A stretch of DNA of 24,734 nt from JBOHPP01 sp050731755 (GCA_050731755.1 JBOHPP010000214.1:1-24734), one strand, 5' to 3'. Positions 1 through 9,345 are shown, counted from the first letter of the stretch. Program-made: numbers and translations. The notes: a model not told the origin generated them from the letters alone.

Positions 1-1
1 C

Positions 2-76
2 ACCGGGCGCATCGCCGGCGCCTACGGAGTAGCCGCGGTGCTCTGCTGGCTGGCGGCCGGGCGCCGGCGCCAGTAA
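2..76 (+). CDS. C-terminal tail of an unknown protein (5'-truncated by window edge)
   Basis: The frame beginning at base 2 is open to a TAA at 74-76 and encodes 24 residues. They include a hydrophobic stretch (AYGVAAVLCWLAAG) followed by a basic end (RRRQ), as in the last membrane segment of an inner-membrane protein. A clear ribosome-binding site and new gene follow about 50 bases later, so a gene ending here is plausible. The protein cannot be identified from so short a tail, and the frame could be open by chance. Confidence 0.4.
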   Translation, partial: TGRIAGAYGVAAVLCWLAAGRRRQ

Positions 77-126
77 CATCTGAGCACCGAGTCGAGACGC
101 GACCGACGGTGGGAGGAGAAGCGGCC

Positions 127-561
127 ATGAACATCGCGAGCATCCTGGCCAGCAAGGGCGTCAAGGTGGTCACCGTGCAGCCGACGCAGACGATCCGGGA
201 GGCGCTCCGCCTCCTGGCCGAGCACAACCTCGGCGCGCTGGTCGTCGTGGACGAGGGCGACCGGCCGGCCGGCATCGTCTCCGAGCGCGACGTGGTGCGT
301 ACGCTGGCGCGCACGGAGGCGGTCTTCGACTGGCCGGTGGGCCGCATCATGACGAAGGAGGTCATCGTCGGCGGCCCTCAGGACGACGTCCTGACCGTGG
401 GCCATACGATGACCGAGAAGCGCATCCGGCATTTGCCGGTGGTAGAGCGCGGCCGCCTGATCGGCATCATCTCGATCGGCGACATCGTCAAAGCGCAGCG
501 GGACAAGTACCAGGGCGAGGTGGATACGCTCCAGATCCAGCTGCTCCAGAATCAGACGTGA
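127..561 (+). CDS. Two-CBS-domain protein
   Basis: A 144-residue protein made almost wholly of a tandem CBS pair (Bateman module). The first repeat (about residues 8-62) contains TIREALRLLAEHNLGALVVVD then GIVSERDVVR. The second (about 72-130) contains IMTKEVI, HLPVVERGRLIGIISIGDIV. Such modules usually bind adenine nucleotides (AMP, ATP, SAM, NADH) and act as energy or redox sensors; the ligand cannot be told here. The ATG at 127 was chosen because GGAGGAGAA (112-120) lies 6 bases upstream; an in-frame GTG at 109 lacks this. A short glutamine-rich tail (IQLLQNQ) ends the protein. Its TGA overlaps the GTG start of the next gene by 4 bases, so it is probably co-translated with the flavoprotein reductase and may sense its nucleotide state, which is inference. 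Confidence 0.88.
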   Translation: MNIASILASKGVKVVTVQPTQTIREALRLLAEHNLGALVVVDEGDRPAGIVSERDVVRTLARTEAVFDWPVGRIMTKEVIVGGPQDDVLTVGHTMTEKRIRHLPVVERGRLIGIISIGDIVKAQRDKYQGEVDTLQIQLLQNQT

Positions 562-1961
562 CCACTCCTCCGGGAGCGGTCGACCGGCCGCTGCGCGTGG
601 CCATCGTGGGGGCAGGTCCGGCCGGCTACTACGCGGCCGACCATCTCCTGCGCCAGGACGGCGTGGTGGTCGAGGTCGACATGTTCGACCGCCTGCCGAC
701 GCCCTTCGGGCTCGTCCGACTCGGGGTGGCCCCCGATCACCAGAAGATCAAAGCAGTGACGGCGGTGTTCGACAAGGTGGCCTCCCATCCGCGCTTCCGC
801 TTCTATGGCAACGTGGAGGTGGGCCGCGATGTCAGCGTCGAGGATCTGCGGCGCCACTATCACCAGATCGTCTTCTCGACGGGGGCCCAGACCGACCGGC
901 GCATGGAGATTCCCGGCGAAGATCTCCGGGGCAGCCATCCCGCCACCGAGTTCGTGGCCTGGTACAACGGCCATCCCGACTACCGCGACTGCCAGTTCGA
1001 CCTCTCGCAGGAGCGCGCGGCCATCGTCGGCGTGGGCAACGTGGCGGTGGACGTGGCCCGTATCCTCTGCCGCTCAGTGGCCGAGCTGGCCACCACGGAC
1101 ATCGCCGATCACGCGCTGGAGGCGCTCCGCCAGAGCCGGGTCAAAGAGGTCTACCTCTTGGGCCGGCGAGGCCCGGCTCAGGCGGCCTTCACCAACCCCG
1201 AGGTCAAGGAGCTGGGAGAGCTGCCCGCGGCCGACGTCATCGCGCTCCCGCAGGAGGTCGAGCTCGATCGTCTCAGCCGCGAAGCGATCGAGCGAAGCCA
1301 AGACCGGGCGACTCGGAAGAAGGTGGAGATCCTGCAGGAGTTCGCGCGCCGCCCGCCCCACGGCCGGCCGCGCCGGCTGATCCTGCGTTTCCTGGTCTCG
1401 CCGGTGGAGGTGCTCGGCGACGACAGCGGCCGCGTCGTGGGGCTCCGCCTGGTGAAAAACCAGCTCTACGCCACCGAGACAGGCACGCTGCAGGCCCGGC
1501 CCACCAACGAATTCGAAGTGCTGCCGGTCGGCCTGGTCTTTCGCTCCGTCGGCTACCGCGGCGTACCCCTGGCCGGGGTGCCCTTCCACGAGCGCTGGGG
1601 CGTGATCCTCAACGAGCAGGGCCGCGTGCTGGACCCCGACACCAAGCAGCCCCGGGTGGGTGAGTATGCGGCGGGCTGGATCAAGCGCGGGCCCACCGGC
1701 GTCATCGGGACGAACAAACCCGACGCGGCCGAGACCGTCGCCTGCATGCTCGAGGATGTCCGGCACGGCCGGCTGCTCGATCCCCCTGAGCCCAGCGGCG
1801 AGGCGGCGGCCCGCCTCGTCGGCGAACGCCAGCCGCTGTCGGTCTCGTACGCGGACTGGCGCGCTCTCGACGAGCTCGAGGTCGCCCGCGGACGGGCGGC
1901 GAGCCGGCCGCGGGTCAAGTTTACCCGCGTCAAAGAGACGCTGGCCGCGCTGGGGCGGTGA
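558..1961 (+). CDS. FprA-type ferredoxin/adrenodoxin--NADP+ reductase
   Basis: A 467-residue flavoprotein of the adrenodoxin reductase/mycobacterial FprA family, which moves electrons between NADPH and ferredoxins. Seen: N-terminal FAD-binding VGAGPAGYYAADHLL (GxGxxG at about residues 18-23), the family segment FDRLPTPFGLVRLGVAPDH, a second dinucleotide-binding VGVGNVAVDVARIL for NADPH at about 155-168, and the C-terminal hallmark GWIKRGPTGVIGTNKPDA that closes over FAD. Length is normal for the family. The GTG start at 558 overlaps the CBS gene stop as GTGA; no better start exists and the glycine motif lies at the expected distance. The cytosolic partner is presumably a ferredoxin, but none is encoded in this window. 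An unrelated bacterial-type ferredoxin reductase is unlikely given the C-terminal motif. Confidence 0.92.
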   Translation: MTTPPGAVDRPLRVAIVGAGPAGYYAADHLLRQDGVVVEVDMFDRLPTPFGLVRLGVAPDHQKIKAVTAVFDKVASHPRFRFYGNVEVGRDVSVEDLRRHYHQIVFSTGAQTDRRMEIPGEDLRGSHPATEFVAWYNGHPDYRDCQFDLSQERAAIVGVGNVAVDVARILCRSVAELATTDIADHALEALRQSRVKEVYLLGRRGPAQAAFTNPEVKELGELPAADVIALPQEVELDRLSREAIERSQDRATRKKVEILQEFARRPPHGRPRRLILRFLVSPVEVLGDDSGRVVGLRLVKNQLYATETGTLQARPTNEFEVLPVGLVFRSVGYRGVPLAGVPFHERWGVILNEQGRVLDPDTKQPRVGEYAAGWIKRGPTGVIGTNKPDAAETVACMLEDVRHGRLLDPPEPSGEAAARLVGERQPLSVSYADWRALDELEVARGRAASRPRVKFTRVKETLAALGR

Positions 1962-1970
1962 ATGGGCGCC

Positions 1971-1999
1971 TTGACCCCCTTCGTCTCAGACGTGACAAT
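1971..1999 (+). promoter_or_regulatory. Candidate sigma70 promoter of the cytochrome c gene
   Basis: TTGACC (1971-1976), a 17-base spacer, then GACAAT (1994-1999). The match is 5/6 at -35 and 4/6 at -10 with ideal spacing. Transcription would start near 2006, about 40 bases before the cytochrome ATG. It lies just after the reductase stop at 1961. Confidence 0.42.
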
Positions 2000-2012
2000 G
2001 AGCGCGGCATCA

Positions 2013-2028
2013 TGTGAACGTCGTCACG
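2013..2028. promoter_or_regulatory. CRP/FNR-superfamily-like palindrome upstream of cytochrome c
   Basis: TGTGA-N6-TCACG matches the CRP consensus half-sites TGTGA/TCACA at 9 of 10 specified positions. It sits 18 bases before the cytochrome c ATG and downstream of the candidate -10. If the promoter at 1971-1999 is right, binding would repress; if the promoter lies elsewhere the site could act differently. No regulator gene of this family is adjacent. Confidence 0.4.
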
Positions 2029-2045
2029 CACCGAGAGGAGGCGTC

Positions 2046-2432
2046 ATGAGGAGGCTCGAGAGGTCCCTGGCAGTCGTGCTGGCGTCCCTGTTCGTCGTGG
2101 GCGCCGGTGGCGGGGCGGCTACGGAGTGGAAGGCGCCGGCCGACGCGAAGAACACGAAGAACCCCGTGAAGGGCGTCGGCAACGCCAAGACGAACGTGGA
2201 GACCAACTGCGTCTCGTGCCACGGCCCGGGTGGCAAGGGCGACGGGCCCGCCGCGGCCGCGCTGCCGCCGCCCAAGCCGGCCGACTGGACTTCGGCCAAG
2301 GTCCAGCGCGAGGCCGACGGCGAGCTGTTCTGGAAGATCAGCAACGGGCGCGGCGCGATGCCGCCGTGGAAGCACCTGCCGGAGAAGGATCGCTGGGAGA
2401 TCGTCAACTACCTCCGCACCCTCAAGAAGTAA
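2046..2432 (+). CDS. Small periplasmic class I cytochrome c
   Basis: A 128-residue precursor with a Sec-type signal peptide: basic MRRLER, hydrophobic SLAVVLASLFVVGAGGG, and probable cleavage near GGAA. The mature part carries one haem-attachment motif CVSCH (about residues 56-60) followed by GPGGKGDGPAAAALPPPKPADW. A probable axial-ligand methionine lies in GRGAMPPWK, then the C-terminal helix DRWEIVNYLRTLKK typical of class I mono-haem cytochromes. It should be an electron carrier in the periplasm or on the outer face of the inner membrane; the partner oxidase or reductase is not in the window. The ATG at 2046 has GAGAGGAG (2033-2040) upstream and begins exactly at a signal peptide. Earlier in-frame codons (ATG 1962) would put hydrophilic residues before the signal. 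Confidence 0.93.
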   Translation: MRRLERSLAVVLASLFVVGAGGGAATEWKAPADAKNTKNPVKGVGNAKTNVETNCVSCHGPGGKGDGPAAAALPPPKPADWTSAKVQREADGELFWKISNGRGAMPPWKHLPEKDRWEIVNYLRTLKK

Positions 2433-2452
2433 TCGCCTTCGACCTCGCGATC

Positions 2453-2502
2453 GAACGCCCCGCGGACGGTCGGCCCTCGGGCCGGCCGTGGCCGGGGCGT
2501 TC
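2453..2502 (+). terminator. Strong two-part stem-loop terminator after cytochrome c
   Basis: Outer arms GAACGCCCCG (2453-2462) and CGGGGCGTTC (2493-2502) pair perfectly. Inner arms ACGGTCGGCC (2466-2475) and GGCCGGCCGT (2480-2489) pair with one G-U wobble around a CTCG loop. A short T-containing tract (GTCGTTT) follows. The stem starts 20 bases after the cytochrome stop and ends 21 bases before the next gene, so the cytochrome is probably monocistronic. Confidence 0.72.
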
Positions 2503-2523
2503 GTCGTTTCGGGCCCGACGCGG

Positions 2524-3462
2524 ATGAGACCTCCGCGGCTGGCCAGCATCGACCTCGGGACCAACACCGTGCGGCTGCTCGTGGTGGAGATCGACACGGC
2601 GGACGGTTGGCGGGTCCTCGAGCAGGACCAGCGGGTGACGCGCCTGGGCGAGGGCCTGACGGCGAACGGCCACCTCGGCGAGCGCCCCATGGCCCGCACC
2701 GCCGCGGTCGTCGTCGAGTACGTACGCCGGGCCCGGCGGGCTGGCGCCTCCGATCCCCGAATCGTCGCGACCAGCGCGGTGCGGGAGGCCGCCAACGGCG
2801 CCGCGTTCGCCGCGGCACTCGAGCAGACGACCGGCGCCCGGGTGCAGGTGGTGAGCGGCGAGGACGAGGCGCGGCTCACGGTGCTCGGCATTGTGCGGGG
2901 CCTGCGGCGCCGCCTCGGCCTCATGCGCGCCTTCGACATCGGTGGCGGCAGCACCGAATACGTCCTGGCCCGGGACGGCCAGGTGACCGCCGCGGTGAGC
3001 CTCCGGCTCGGTGTGGTCCCGCTGGCCGAGCGCTACCCGTTTCCCGGTGCCGTGGACGGCACGCGCTATCGGCAGATGGAAGACGAGATTCGCGGCCGGC
3101 TCCGGGTCGAGCTGCCGCCGGCGATTCGAAGCGCGGCGACCGCTGACATCGTCGGCACCGCGGGGACCGTCACCACGCTGGCGGCCCTGGACCTAGGCCT
3201 GGCCGCCTACGATCCCGCGCGCGTGCACGGACACCGGCTGGACCGCGCCGCCGTCGAGCGGCTGCGCGACCGCCTGGGGGGCTTGACCGTGGCCGAGCGC
3301 GCCGCGTTGCCGTGCCTGGAGACCGGACGGGCCGACCTCATCGTGCCCGGGACGGCCATCGTGCTGGCCACGCTCGATGCGACCGAGGCCACGGCGGTAA
3401 CCGTGAGCGACTGGGGGCTGCGCGAAGGTATCATGGCGGAAGCCATGGAGAGACGGCGATGA
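2524..3462 (+). CDS. Ppx/GppA-family phosphatase (exopolyphosphatase / pppGpp phosphohydrolase type)
   Basis: A 312-residue member of the ASKHA-fold Ppx/GppA family, which hydrolyses polyphosphate ends or the 5' phosphate of pppGpp. Motifs in order: phosphate-1 loop ASIDLGTNTVRLLVVEI near the N-terminus, TSAVREAANG, GEDEARLTVLGI, phosphate-2 loop DIGGGSTEYVLA, the adenosine-type GTAGTVTTLAALD, and VHGHRLDRAAVERL. It has only the two N-terminal domains and lacks the C-terminal HD-like extension of E. coli Ppx/GppA, like the short forms common outside gammaproteobacteria. The ATG at 2524 begins just before the first motif; no convincing Shine-Dalgarno is visible. The stop overlaps the proline dehydrogenase start as ATGA. 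Sequence alone cannot decide between polyphosphate and pppGpp as substrate. Confidence 0.9.
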   Translation: MRPPRLASIDLGTNTVRLLVVEIDTADGWRVLEQDQRVTRLGEGLTANGHLGERPMARTAAVVVEYVRRARRAGASDPRIVATSAVREAANGAAFAAALEQTTGARVQVVSGEDEARLTVLGIVRGLRRRLGLMRAFDIGGGSTEYVLARDGQVTAAVSLRLGVVPLAERYPFPGAVDGTRYRQMEDEIRGRLRVELPPAIRSAATADIVGTAGTVTTLAALDLGLAAYDPARVHGHRLDRAAVERLRDRLGGLTVAERAALPCLETGRADLIVPGTAIVLATLDATEATAVTVSDWGLREGIMAEAMERRR

Positions 3463-4385
3463 TGCGCGCGCTCCTCTACGCGCTGTCGACGCGCCCGAGC
3501 ATCGGCGCCTGGCTGAGCCGGCTGCCGGCCACCCGACGGTTGGTGCGGCGCTTCGTCGCCGGCACCACCGCCGACGAGGCGCTGGCCGTCATCGCCGATC
3601 TCAACGCTCGCGGCATCGCCGGCGCCGTCACCTACCTCGGCGAGAACGTCCGCACTCATCACGACACCGAGCAGGCGACCGCGATGTACCAGCACCTGCT
3701 CGACGAGATCAAGCGGCGCGAGCTCACGGCGCTGCCCTCGCTGAAGCTCACCCACCTGGGCCTCGATCTCGACGAGGCCCTGTGTGTCGGGAACCTTCGA
3801 CGGGTGCTCGAGCACGGTCGCGCCGTCGGCACCCGGGTGTGGATCGACATGGAGTCCTCGGCCTACACCGAGCGGACGCTGGCCATCTACGCGCGCCTGC
3901 GCCACGCCTACGACCAGGTGGCCTGCGTGCTCCAGGCGGCCCTGCGCCGGACACCGGGCGACGTCGAGCGGCTCATTCCGCTGGGCGCCATCATCCGGCT
4001 CTGCAAGGGCGCCTATCGGGAGTCGCCGGCCATCGCGTATCCCCACAAGCGCGACGTGGATCGGGCCTACGCCAGCCTCGCCGAGCGCCTGCTCGCCCCC
4101 GCCGCGCTGGCCCGGGGCGTGTATACCGGCTTGGCCACCCACGACGAGCGGCTGATCGCCCACGTGCGCGGGGTCGTCTCGCGCCAGGGGATCGCCCGCA
4201 CTCAGTACGAGTTCCAGATGCTCCATGGCATCCAACCCGGGCTGGCTCAGGCCCTGCACGACGCCGGCCACACTGTCCGCGTGCTGGTCTCCTTCGGGGA
4301 GGACTGGTACGGCTTCTTCATGCGCCGCCTGGCCGAGCGACCGGCTAACTTGCTGTTCCTGCTGCGCAACCTGGGGCGCCGTTGA
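3459..4385 (+). CDS. Proline dehydrogenase (monofunctional, FAD-dependent)
   Basis: A 308-residue proline dehydrogenase of the short monofunctional type (Thermus/Deinococcus-like). It oxidises proline to pyrroline-5-carboxylate and passes electrons to the quinone pool at the membrane. Visible family motifs: LKLTHLGLDLDE, a barrel strand WIDMESSAYTERTL, RLCKGAYRES, the FAD-region GLATHDERL, the family segment EFQMLHGIQPGLA, and the substrate-binding end YGFFMRRLAERPANL. The usual partner, a P5C dehydrogenase, is not in this window. The ATG at 3459 (followed by a second ATG) overlaps the Ppx stop as ATGA, and GGAGAG lies 6 bases upstream, so the two genes are translationally coupled. Pairing with a Ppx/GppA gene hints at stress or starvation control, but that is inference. 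Confidence 0.9.
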   Translation: MMRALLYALSTRPSIGAWLSRLPATRRLVRRFVAGTTADEALAVIADLNARGIAGAVTYLGENVRTHHDTEQATAMYQHLLDEIKRRELTALPSLKLTHLGLDLDEALCVGNLRRVLEHGRAVGTRVWIDMESSAYTERTLAIYARLRHAYDQVACVLQAALRRTPGDVERLIPLGAIIRLCKGAYRESPAIAYPHKRDVDRAYASLAERLLAPAALARGVYTGLATHDERLIAHVRGVVSRQGIARTQYEFQMLHGIQPGLAQALHDAGHTVRVLVSFGEDWYGFFMRRLAERPANLLFLLRNLGRR

Positions 4386-4396
4386 GCGCCCGGGAT

Positions 4397-4425
4397 TTGA
4401 CAGCACCGGCACCACCGACTATCCT
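4397..4425 (+). promoter_or_regulatory. Near-consensus sigma70 promoter of the HNH gene
   Basis: Perfect TTGACA (4397-4402), exact 17-base spacer, then TATCCT (4420-4425; 4/6 to TATAAT). The start point would fall at about 4431-4433, only 4-6 bases before the ATG at 4437. There is no room for a Shine-Dalgarno, so the transcript would be almost leaderless. Confidence 0.68.
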
Positions 4426-4436
4426 GAGTCAACGCT

Positions 4437-4967
4437 ATGGATGAGATCGCGGTCCTGGTACTGAACTTTACCTACGAACCGCTGCATTTCACCAACGCCC
4501 GCCGGGCCATCACGCTGCTGCTCAACGGCAAGGCCGAGGCCGTGGAAGCCTCGCCGCGGGTGGTGCGCTCGCCCTCCACGGTCTTCGCGCTTCCGGCGGT
4601 GATTCGTCTCGCCCTCTACATTCGGAAGCCGTTCGTGGACCGCGTGGCCTTCAACAAGAAAAACATCCTGCGCCGGGACGGGTACGCCTGCCAGTACTGC
4701 AACCGGCGCGGGGAGCGGCTGACCGTCGACCACGTCGTTCCCCGCTCGCGGGGCGGGGCCACGACCTGGATCAACGTGGTGGCGGCCTGTCTGCGCTGCA
4801 ACCTCAGGAAGGGCAACCGCCTGCCGGACGAGGTGGGCATGCGGCTGTTGCGGGAGCCGGTACATCCCAAGTTCGTCTTCTCGACCCACATGCTCAAGCA
4901 CCCGCACGCGCACTCGCTGCTCGACTCCTGGCGCAAGTACCTGCTCGCCGTCCCCAGCCCGATCTGA
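4437..4967 (+). CDS. HNH endonuclease-domain protein
   Basis: A 176-residue HNH protein of the widespread chromosomal type. The N-terminal part (LVLNFTYEPLHFTNARRAITLLLNGKAEAVE) is the conserved lead-in of this family. The nuclease core follows: a first zinc-type pair CQYC, the catalytic histidine in DHVVPRSRGG, the asparagine in WINVVAACLRCN, and the second cysteine pair (CLRC, spanning the N and the last H/N position). Members resemble the HNH fold of McrA-type and phage nucleases, but chromosomal versions of this size are mostly uncharacterised and sit outside restriction loci. No methylase or phage gene is adjacent; the uvrB downstream is separated by repeats. The ATG at 4437 fits the family N-terminus and lacks a Shine-Dalgarno, in line with the promoter just upstream. 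Confidence 0.88.
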   Translation: MDEIAVLVLNFTYEPLHFTNARRAITLLLNGKAEAVEASPRVVRSPSTVFALPAVIRLALYIRKPFVDRVAFNKKNILRRDGYACQYCNRRGERLTVDHVVPRSRGGATTWINVVAACLRCNLRKGNRLPDEVGMRLLREPVHPKFVFSTHMLKHPHAHSLLDSWRKYLLAVPSPI

Positions 4968-4982
4968 GCGGCACCATGCTGG

Positions 4983-5006
4983 TTCGAGCGCCGGCTTCGC
5001 CGGCGC
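4983..5006. repeat. REP-like palindrome, copy 1
   Basis: TTCGA followed by arms GCGCCGGC-ttc-GCCGGCGC (8-bp perfect stem, 3-base loop, 4988-5006). The same plan, TTCGA then an 8-bp GC arm, a T-rich 3-base loop and the complementary arm, recurs at 16505-16528, so it is probably a dispersed element and not a one-off hairpin. Confidence 0.6.
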
Positions 5007-5026
5007 CGTCGGAAGACAGCGAGGGT

Positions 5027-5148
5027 GGTCGCACCCCGCGCGAACGGGGAGGTTGGGCGGGGGACGGTTGTGGCACCTCGCGCGAACGGGGAGGTTTGGA
5101 GGGGGACGGCTGTGGCACCTCGCGCAAACGGGGAGGTTTGGAGGGGGC
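5027..5148. repeat. Three tandem 42-bp repeats upstream of uvrB
   Basis: Near-identical units begin at about 5027, 5069 and 5111, with the shared core CG(C/A)GAACGGGGAGGTT in each at spacing exactly 42 (the third unit reads CAAACGGGGAGGTT). Units 2 and 3 differ at one position over their first 37 bases; unit 1 is more diverged, with about six differences. Because 42 is a multiple of three, all frames stay open across the array and the uvrB frame extends falsely upstream through it. No spacers separate the units, so it is not a CRISPR. Confidence 0.85.
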
Positions 5149-5164
5149 GGCCGCTGCCCCCTCC
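5140..5164 (+). promoter_or_regulatory. Hairpin abutting the uvrB start codon
   Basis: GGAGGGGGC (5140-5148) pairs perfectly with GCCCCCTCC (5156-5164) around a 7-base loop, ending 5 bases before the uvrB ATG. The only purine-rich, Shine-Dalgarno-like bases near the start (GGAGG) lie in the 5' arm and would be hidden in the folded RNA. It overlaps the end of the third 42-bp repeat. Confidence 0.55.
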
Positions 5165-5169
5165 AAGTG

Positions 5170-7152
<1,983 letters not shown>

Positions 7153-7301
7153 GCCGCGATCGGATCGGAGGCGGGGGCGGGTCGCCAACCACGCACCCAT
7201 ACGCCTCGCTCCCCTCAGTGGACATCCATAGGCCACGGCCAGCCGCGGCCGTTCCCGCCGACTCGGGTCGTCCGCGAACTCCACCTCGCCCCGCGCCCTA
7301 A

Positions 7302-7316
7302 CCCAACTTCCGCGGT
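7302..7316 (+). repeat. Left terminal inverted repeat of the IS
   Basis: CCCAACTTCCGCGGT, perfect inverted match to 9346-9360. It lies 51 bases beyond the transposase stop codon. Confidence 0.85.
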
Positions 7317-7366
7317 CCGGGGACCTGAGCGCCGACATTTCAACCAGTTGCGCGGGTGTTGAGTGA

Positions 7367-9193
7367 CTATGGTGACTGTGCCGGCGCCCAGGTCTTCACC
7401 GGCCTCATGATCTCGTGGGGGATCCGGAGGGTTTGGTAGATCTCCCGGTGGACCATCTCGGGTGTCGAGCTCTTCCGGATCCGCAAGACCTGTCTGTTCG
7501 TCGACGGGAGCACGACCGTGACCACTTGGTGCGTGGAAAGCTGCTCGCGCAGCGTGGCCCAGGAGGTGTGCACGCCCTGATCAAGGAAGTGCTTCTCGAT
7601 CGCGACGAGCAGGTGGTAGGCGAGCACACAGAGGAAGATGTGGGTCTGCACGCGGTGCTCGAGGTGATGGAAGATCGGCCGTTCCATCAGCGGGCTCTTC
7701 ATGGCGCGGAACGCGGCCTCCACCCGGGTGAGCAGGATGTAGAGGCGCCAGATCTCCTCGTCGCTCAGGTCCTGCCGATCAGTCCGCAGGAGATAGGCGC
7801 CGTCGAGATGCTCGGCGCGGGTCTTGCGCTCCGCGTTCGCGGTCCACGTCACGGCGCGCGTGACGTCATAGGCGAGCGTGTAGTAGCGGGCCACGCGCGG
7901 GTAGCGCTCCTTGAGGCGACCGAGGGCTTCGTGAATCGTCGCGGCCGCGCGCAGGTGGCCATGGGCGACGCGGGCCTGAAGCTTGGTGAGGTCGCGGAGG
8001 AACCGCTGCTCGTGCTTGTCACGGATCGCCTGATCCTTCTCGCGCCGCCCGTCGCTGCGACAGAGGACATGGACTTCGTCGCCGCTTACGGCGCGCTTGA
8101 TGAAGACGCGCGTCTTCTTTTGCCCGGGGTTGTGCGGCGACGACGTGCGGAAGATCTCGGCCCAGCCCGTGTCGTCCTCGAATGCCGCTTGATGCTCGTG
8201 CCGCTCCGCCGGCCGCCCGGCCACGAGGTAGTGATGGTCTCGGGCGCGGATCTGCGCGAGATTCTCGGCGAAGGCCAGGCCCCGATCGATCACCACCGTG
8301 GCGCCGCCCCGCCGGCCTGTCCGGCCCTCGAGCGTCGTCAGCATTGCCTCCAGCGTGGTCCGGTCCTGGCGATTGCCGGCGAAGACCTCGTGAGCCTTCG
8401 GAAACCCGTCACGGTCCAGGACCAAGCCCACGATGACCTGCTTGCAGTCCGGCCGGTGGTCCCGCGAGTAGCCGCGCTGGGCCTGCGGATTGTGCCGGCA
8501 CTGGCCTTCAAAGTACGTCGACGTCAGATCGTAGAGATAGATCGTGTCGTCGAGGTTGAACAACGTGCGTTCGCGCGCCGCCAGGGCCTGCTCGATCGCC
8601 GCGCGTTGCGGGTGCAACCGATCGAGAGTGCGATACAGCGCGTCGTCGGCCAGCGCGGCGAAGTCCGTCTGCAGAATGTCGCCCAGGGCCGTGCGCCGAA
8701 TCCAGTCGGGCATCGCATGCTCGGAGGCCGGGCTCACCAACCGGTTCAGGGTCATGACTTCCGCGAGCATGCGAGCCCGCGCCGGGAGCCCCGCGGTGGT
8801 GAGGATCGTGTCCACCGTCAGCGCCTGCCACATCTGATGTCCGACGTGGACCGGGCCCGCTTCGCGGACGTCTTCGAGCTGGACCTGATCGACGCGAACG
8901 GCGATGACCTCGTCCCCTGCGGCCGGGGCGAGGCGCGGGGGACGGTGGGGCGGGCGGGCCCGCGCCGCGAGCGCGTCGACGGCGGGATCGGGCACCAGCG
9001 TGATCTGGCCGCTCAGCGCGGCGCCGAGCTTCTGCGCGAGGCCCCGCCATTCTTCGGCGGGCGCCGGCGCCAGCGTGCCGAGCGAACAAATCGTCCGATG
9101 GCGCGGGCCGTGGGGCGTGGCGACGGACTCGACGAGAAGATGATTGACGTAGGTCTTGACACCAACCCGTCGGGTCGTGCGCTTGATGAACAC
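7367..9193 (-). CDS. IS1634-family (IS4 superfamily) DDE transposase
   Basis: An intact 608-residue transposase. The N-terminus (MFIKRTTRRVGVKTYVNHLL, then VESVATPHGPRHRTICSLG) is the IS1634-type lead-in. The RNase H-like core shows D222 in YDLTSTYFEG, the family stretch RGYSRDHRPDCKQVIVGLVL, D303 in VVIDRGLAF, and E492 in LTRVEAAFRAMKSPL, making a full DDE triad. The protein catalyses cut-and-paste movement of the element defined by the flanking inverted repeats. The start is GTG at 9193, the only codon that gives the complete conserved N-terminus. With no frameshift or stop the element is probably still active or recently inserted. A long open frame on the opposite strand across this gene is an antisense shadow with no family motif. 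Confidence 0.94.
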   Translation of the reverse strand: MFIKRTTRRVGVKTYVNHLLVESVATPHGPRHRTICSLGTLAPAPAEEWRGLAQKLGAALSGQITLVPDPAVDALAARARPPHRPPRLAPAAGDEVIAVRVDQVQLEDVREAGPVHVGHQMWQALTVDTILTTAGLPARARMLAEVMTLNRLVSPASEHAMPDWIRRTALGDILQTDFAALADDALYRTLDRLHPQRAAIEQALAARERTLFNLDDTIYLYDLTSTYFEGQCRHNPQAQRGYSRDHRPDCKQVIVGLVLDRDGFPKAHEVFAGNRQDRTTLEAMLTTLEGRTGRRGGATVVIDRGLAFAENLAQIRARDHHYLVAGRPAERHEHQAAFEDDTGWAEIFRTSSPHNPGQKKTRVFIKRAVSGDEVHVLCRSDGRREKDQAIRDKHEQRFLRDLTKLQARVAHGHLRAAATIHEALGRLKERYPRVARYYTLAYDVTRAVTWTANAERKTRAEHLDGAYLLRTDRQDLSDEEIWRLYILLTRVEAAFRAMKSPLMERPIFHHLEHRVQTHIFLCVLAYHLLVAIEKHFLDQGVHTSWATLREQLSTHQVVTVVLPSTNRQVLRIRKSSTPEMVHREIYQTLRIPHEIMRPVKTWAPAQSP

Positions 9194-9345
9194 GCCGACG
9201 CTATTTCGTTCCTATCGCCCTCGTTCCGTCAAGGAAAATCACGCCGAACATTCGTGACTATTTCGGCCATCTCCGGAACCGCCCTACGAAATTTCACGAC
9301 GTTGCACGGCACCCGCGTCCCGAAATGCGCCCTCGCGCGCTCGGC

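Noticed and set aside
5027..5148. CRISPR-like array
   Set aside because: Units are directly adjacent with no spacers, only three copies, and no cas genes.
5053..5169. 39-residue N-terminal extension of UvrB with repeated GGGRLWHLA
   Set aside because: Produced by reading the 42-bp repeats, whose length keeps the frame open; UvrB homology begins at the ATG 5170.
7153..7301. Gene remnant between uvrB and the IS
   Set aside because: No frame resembles a known protein and no interrupted gene continues on the far side (9361-9517).
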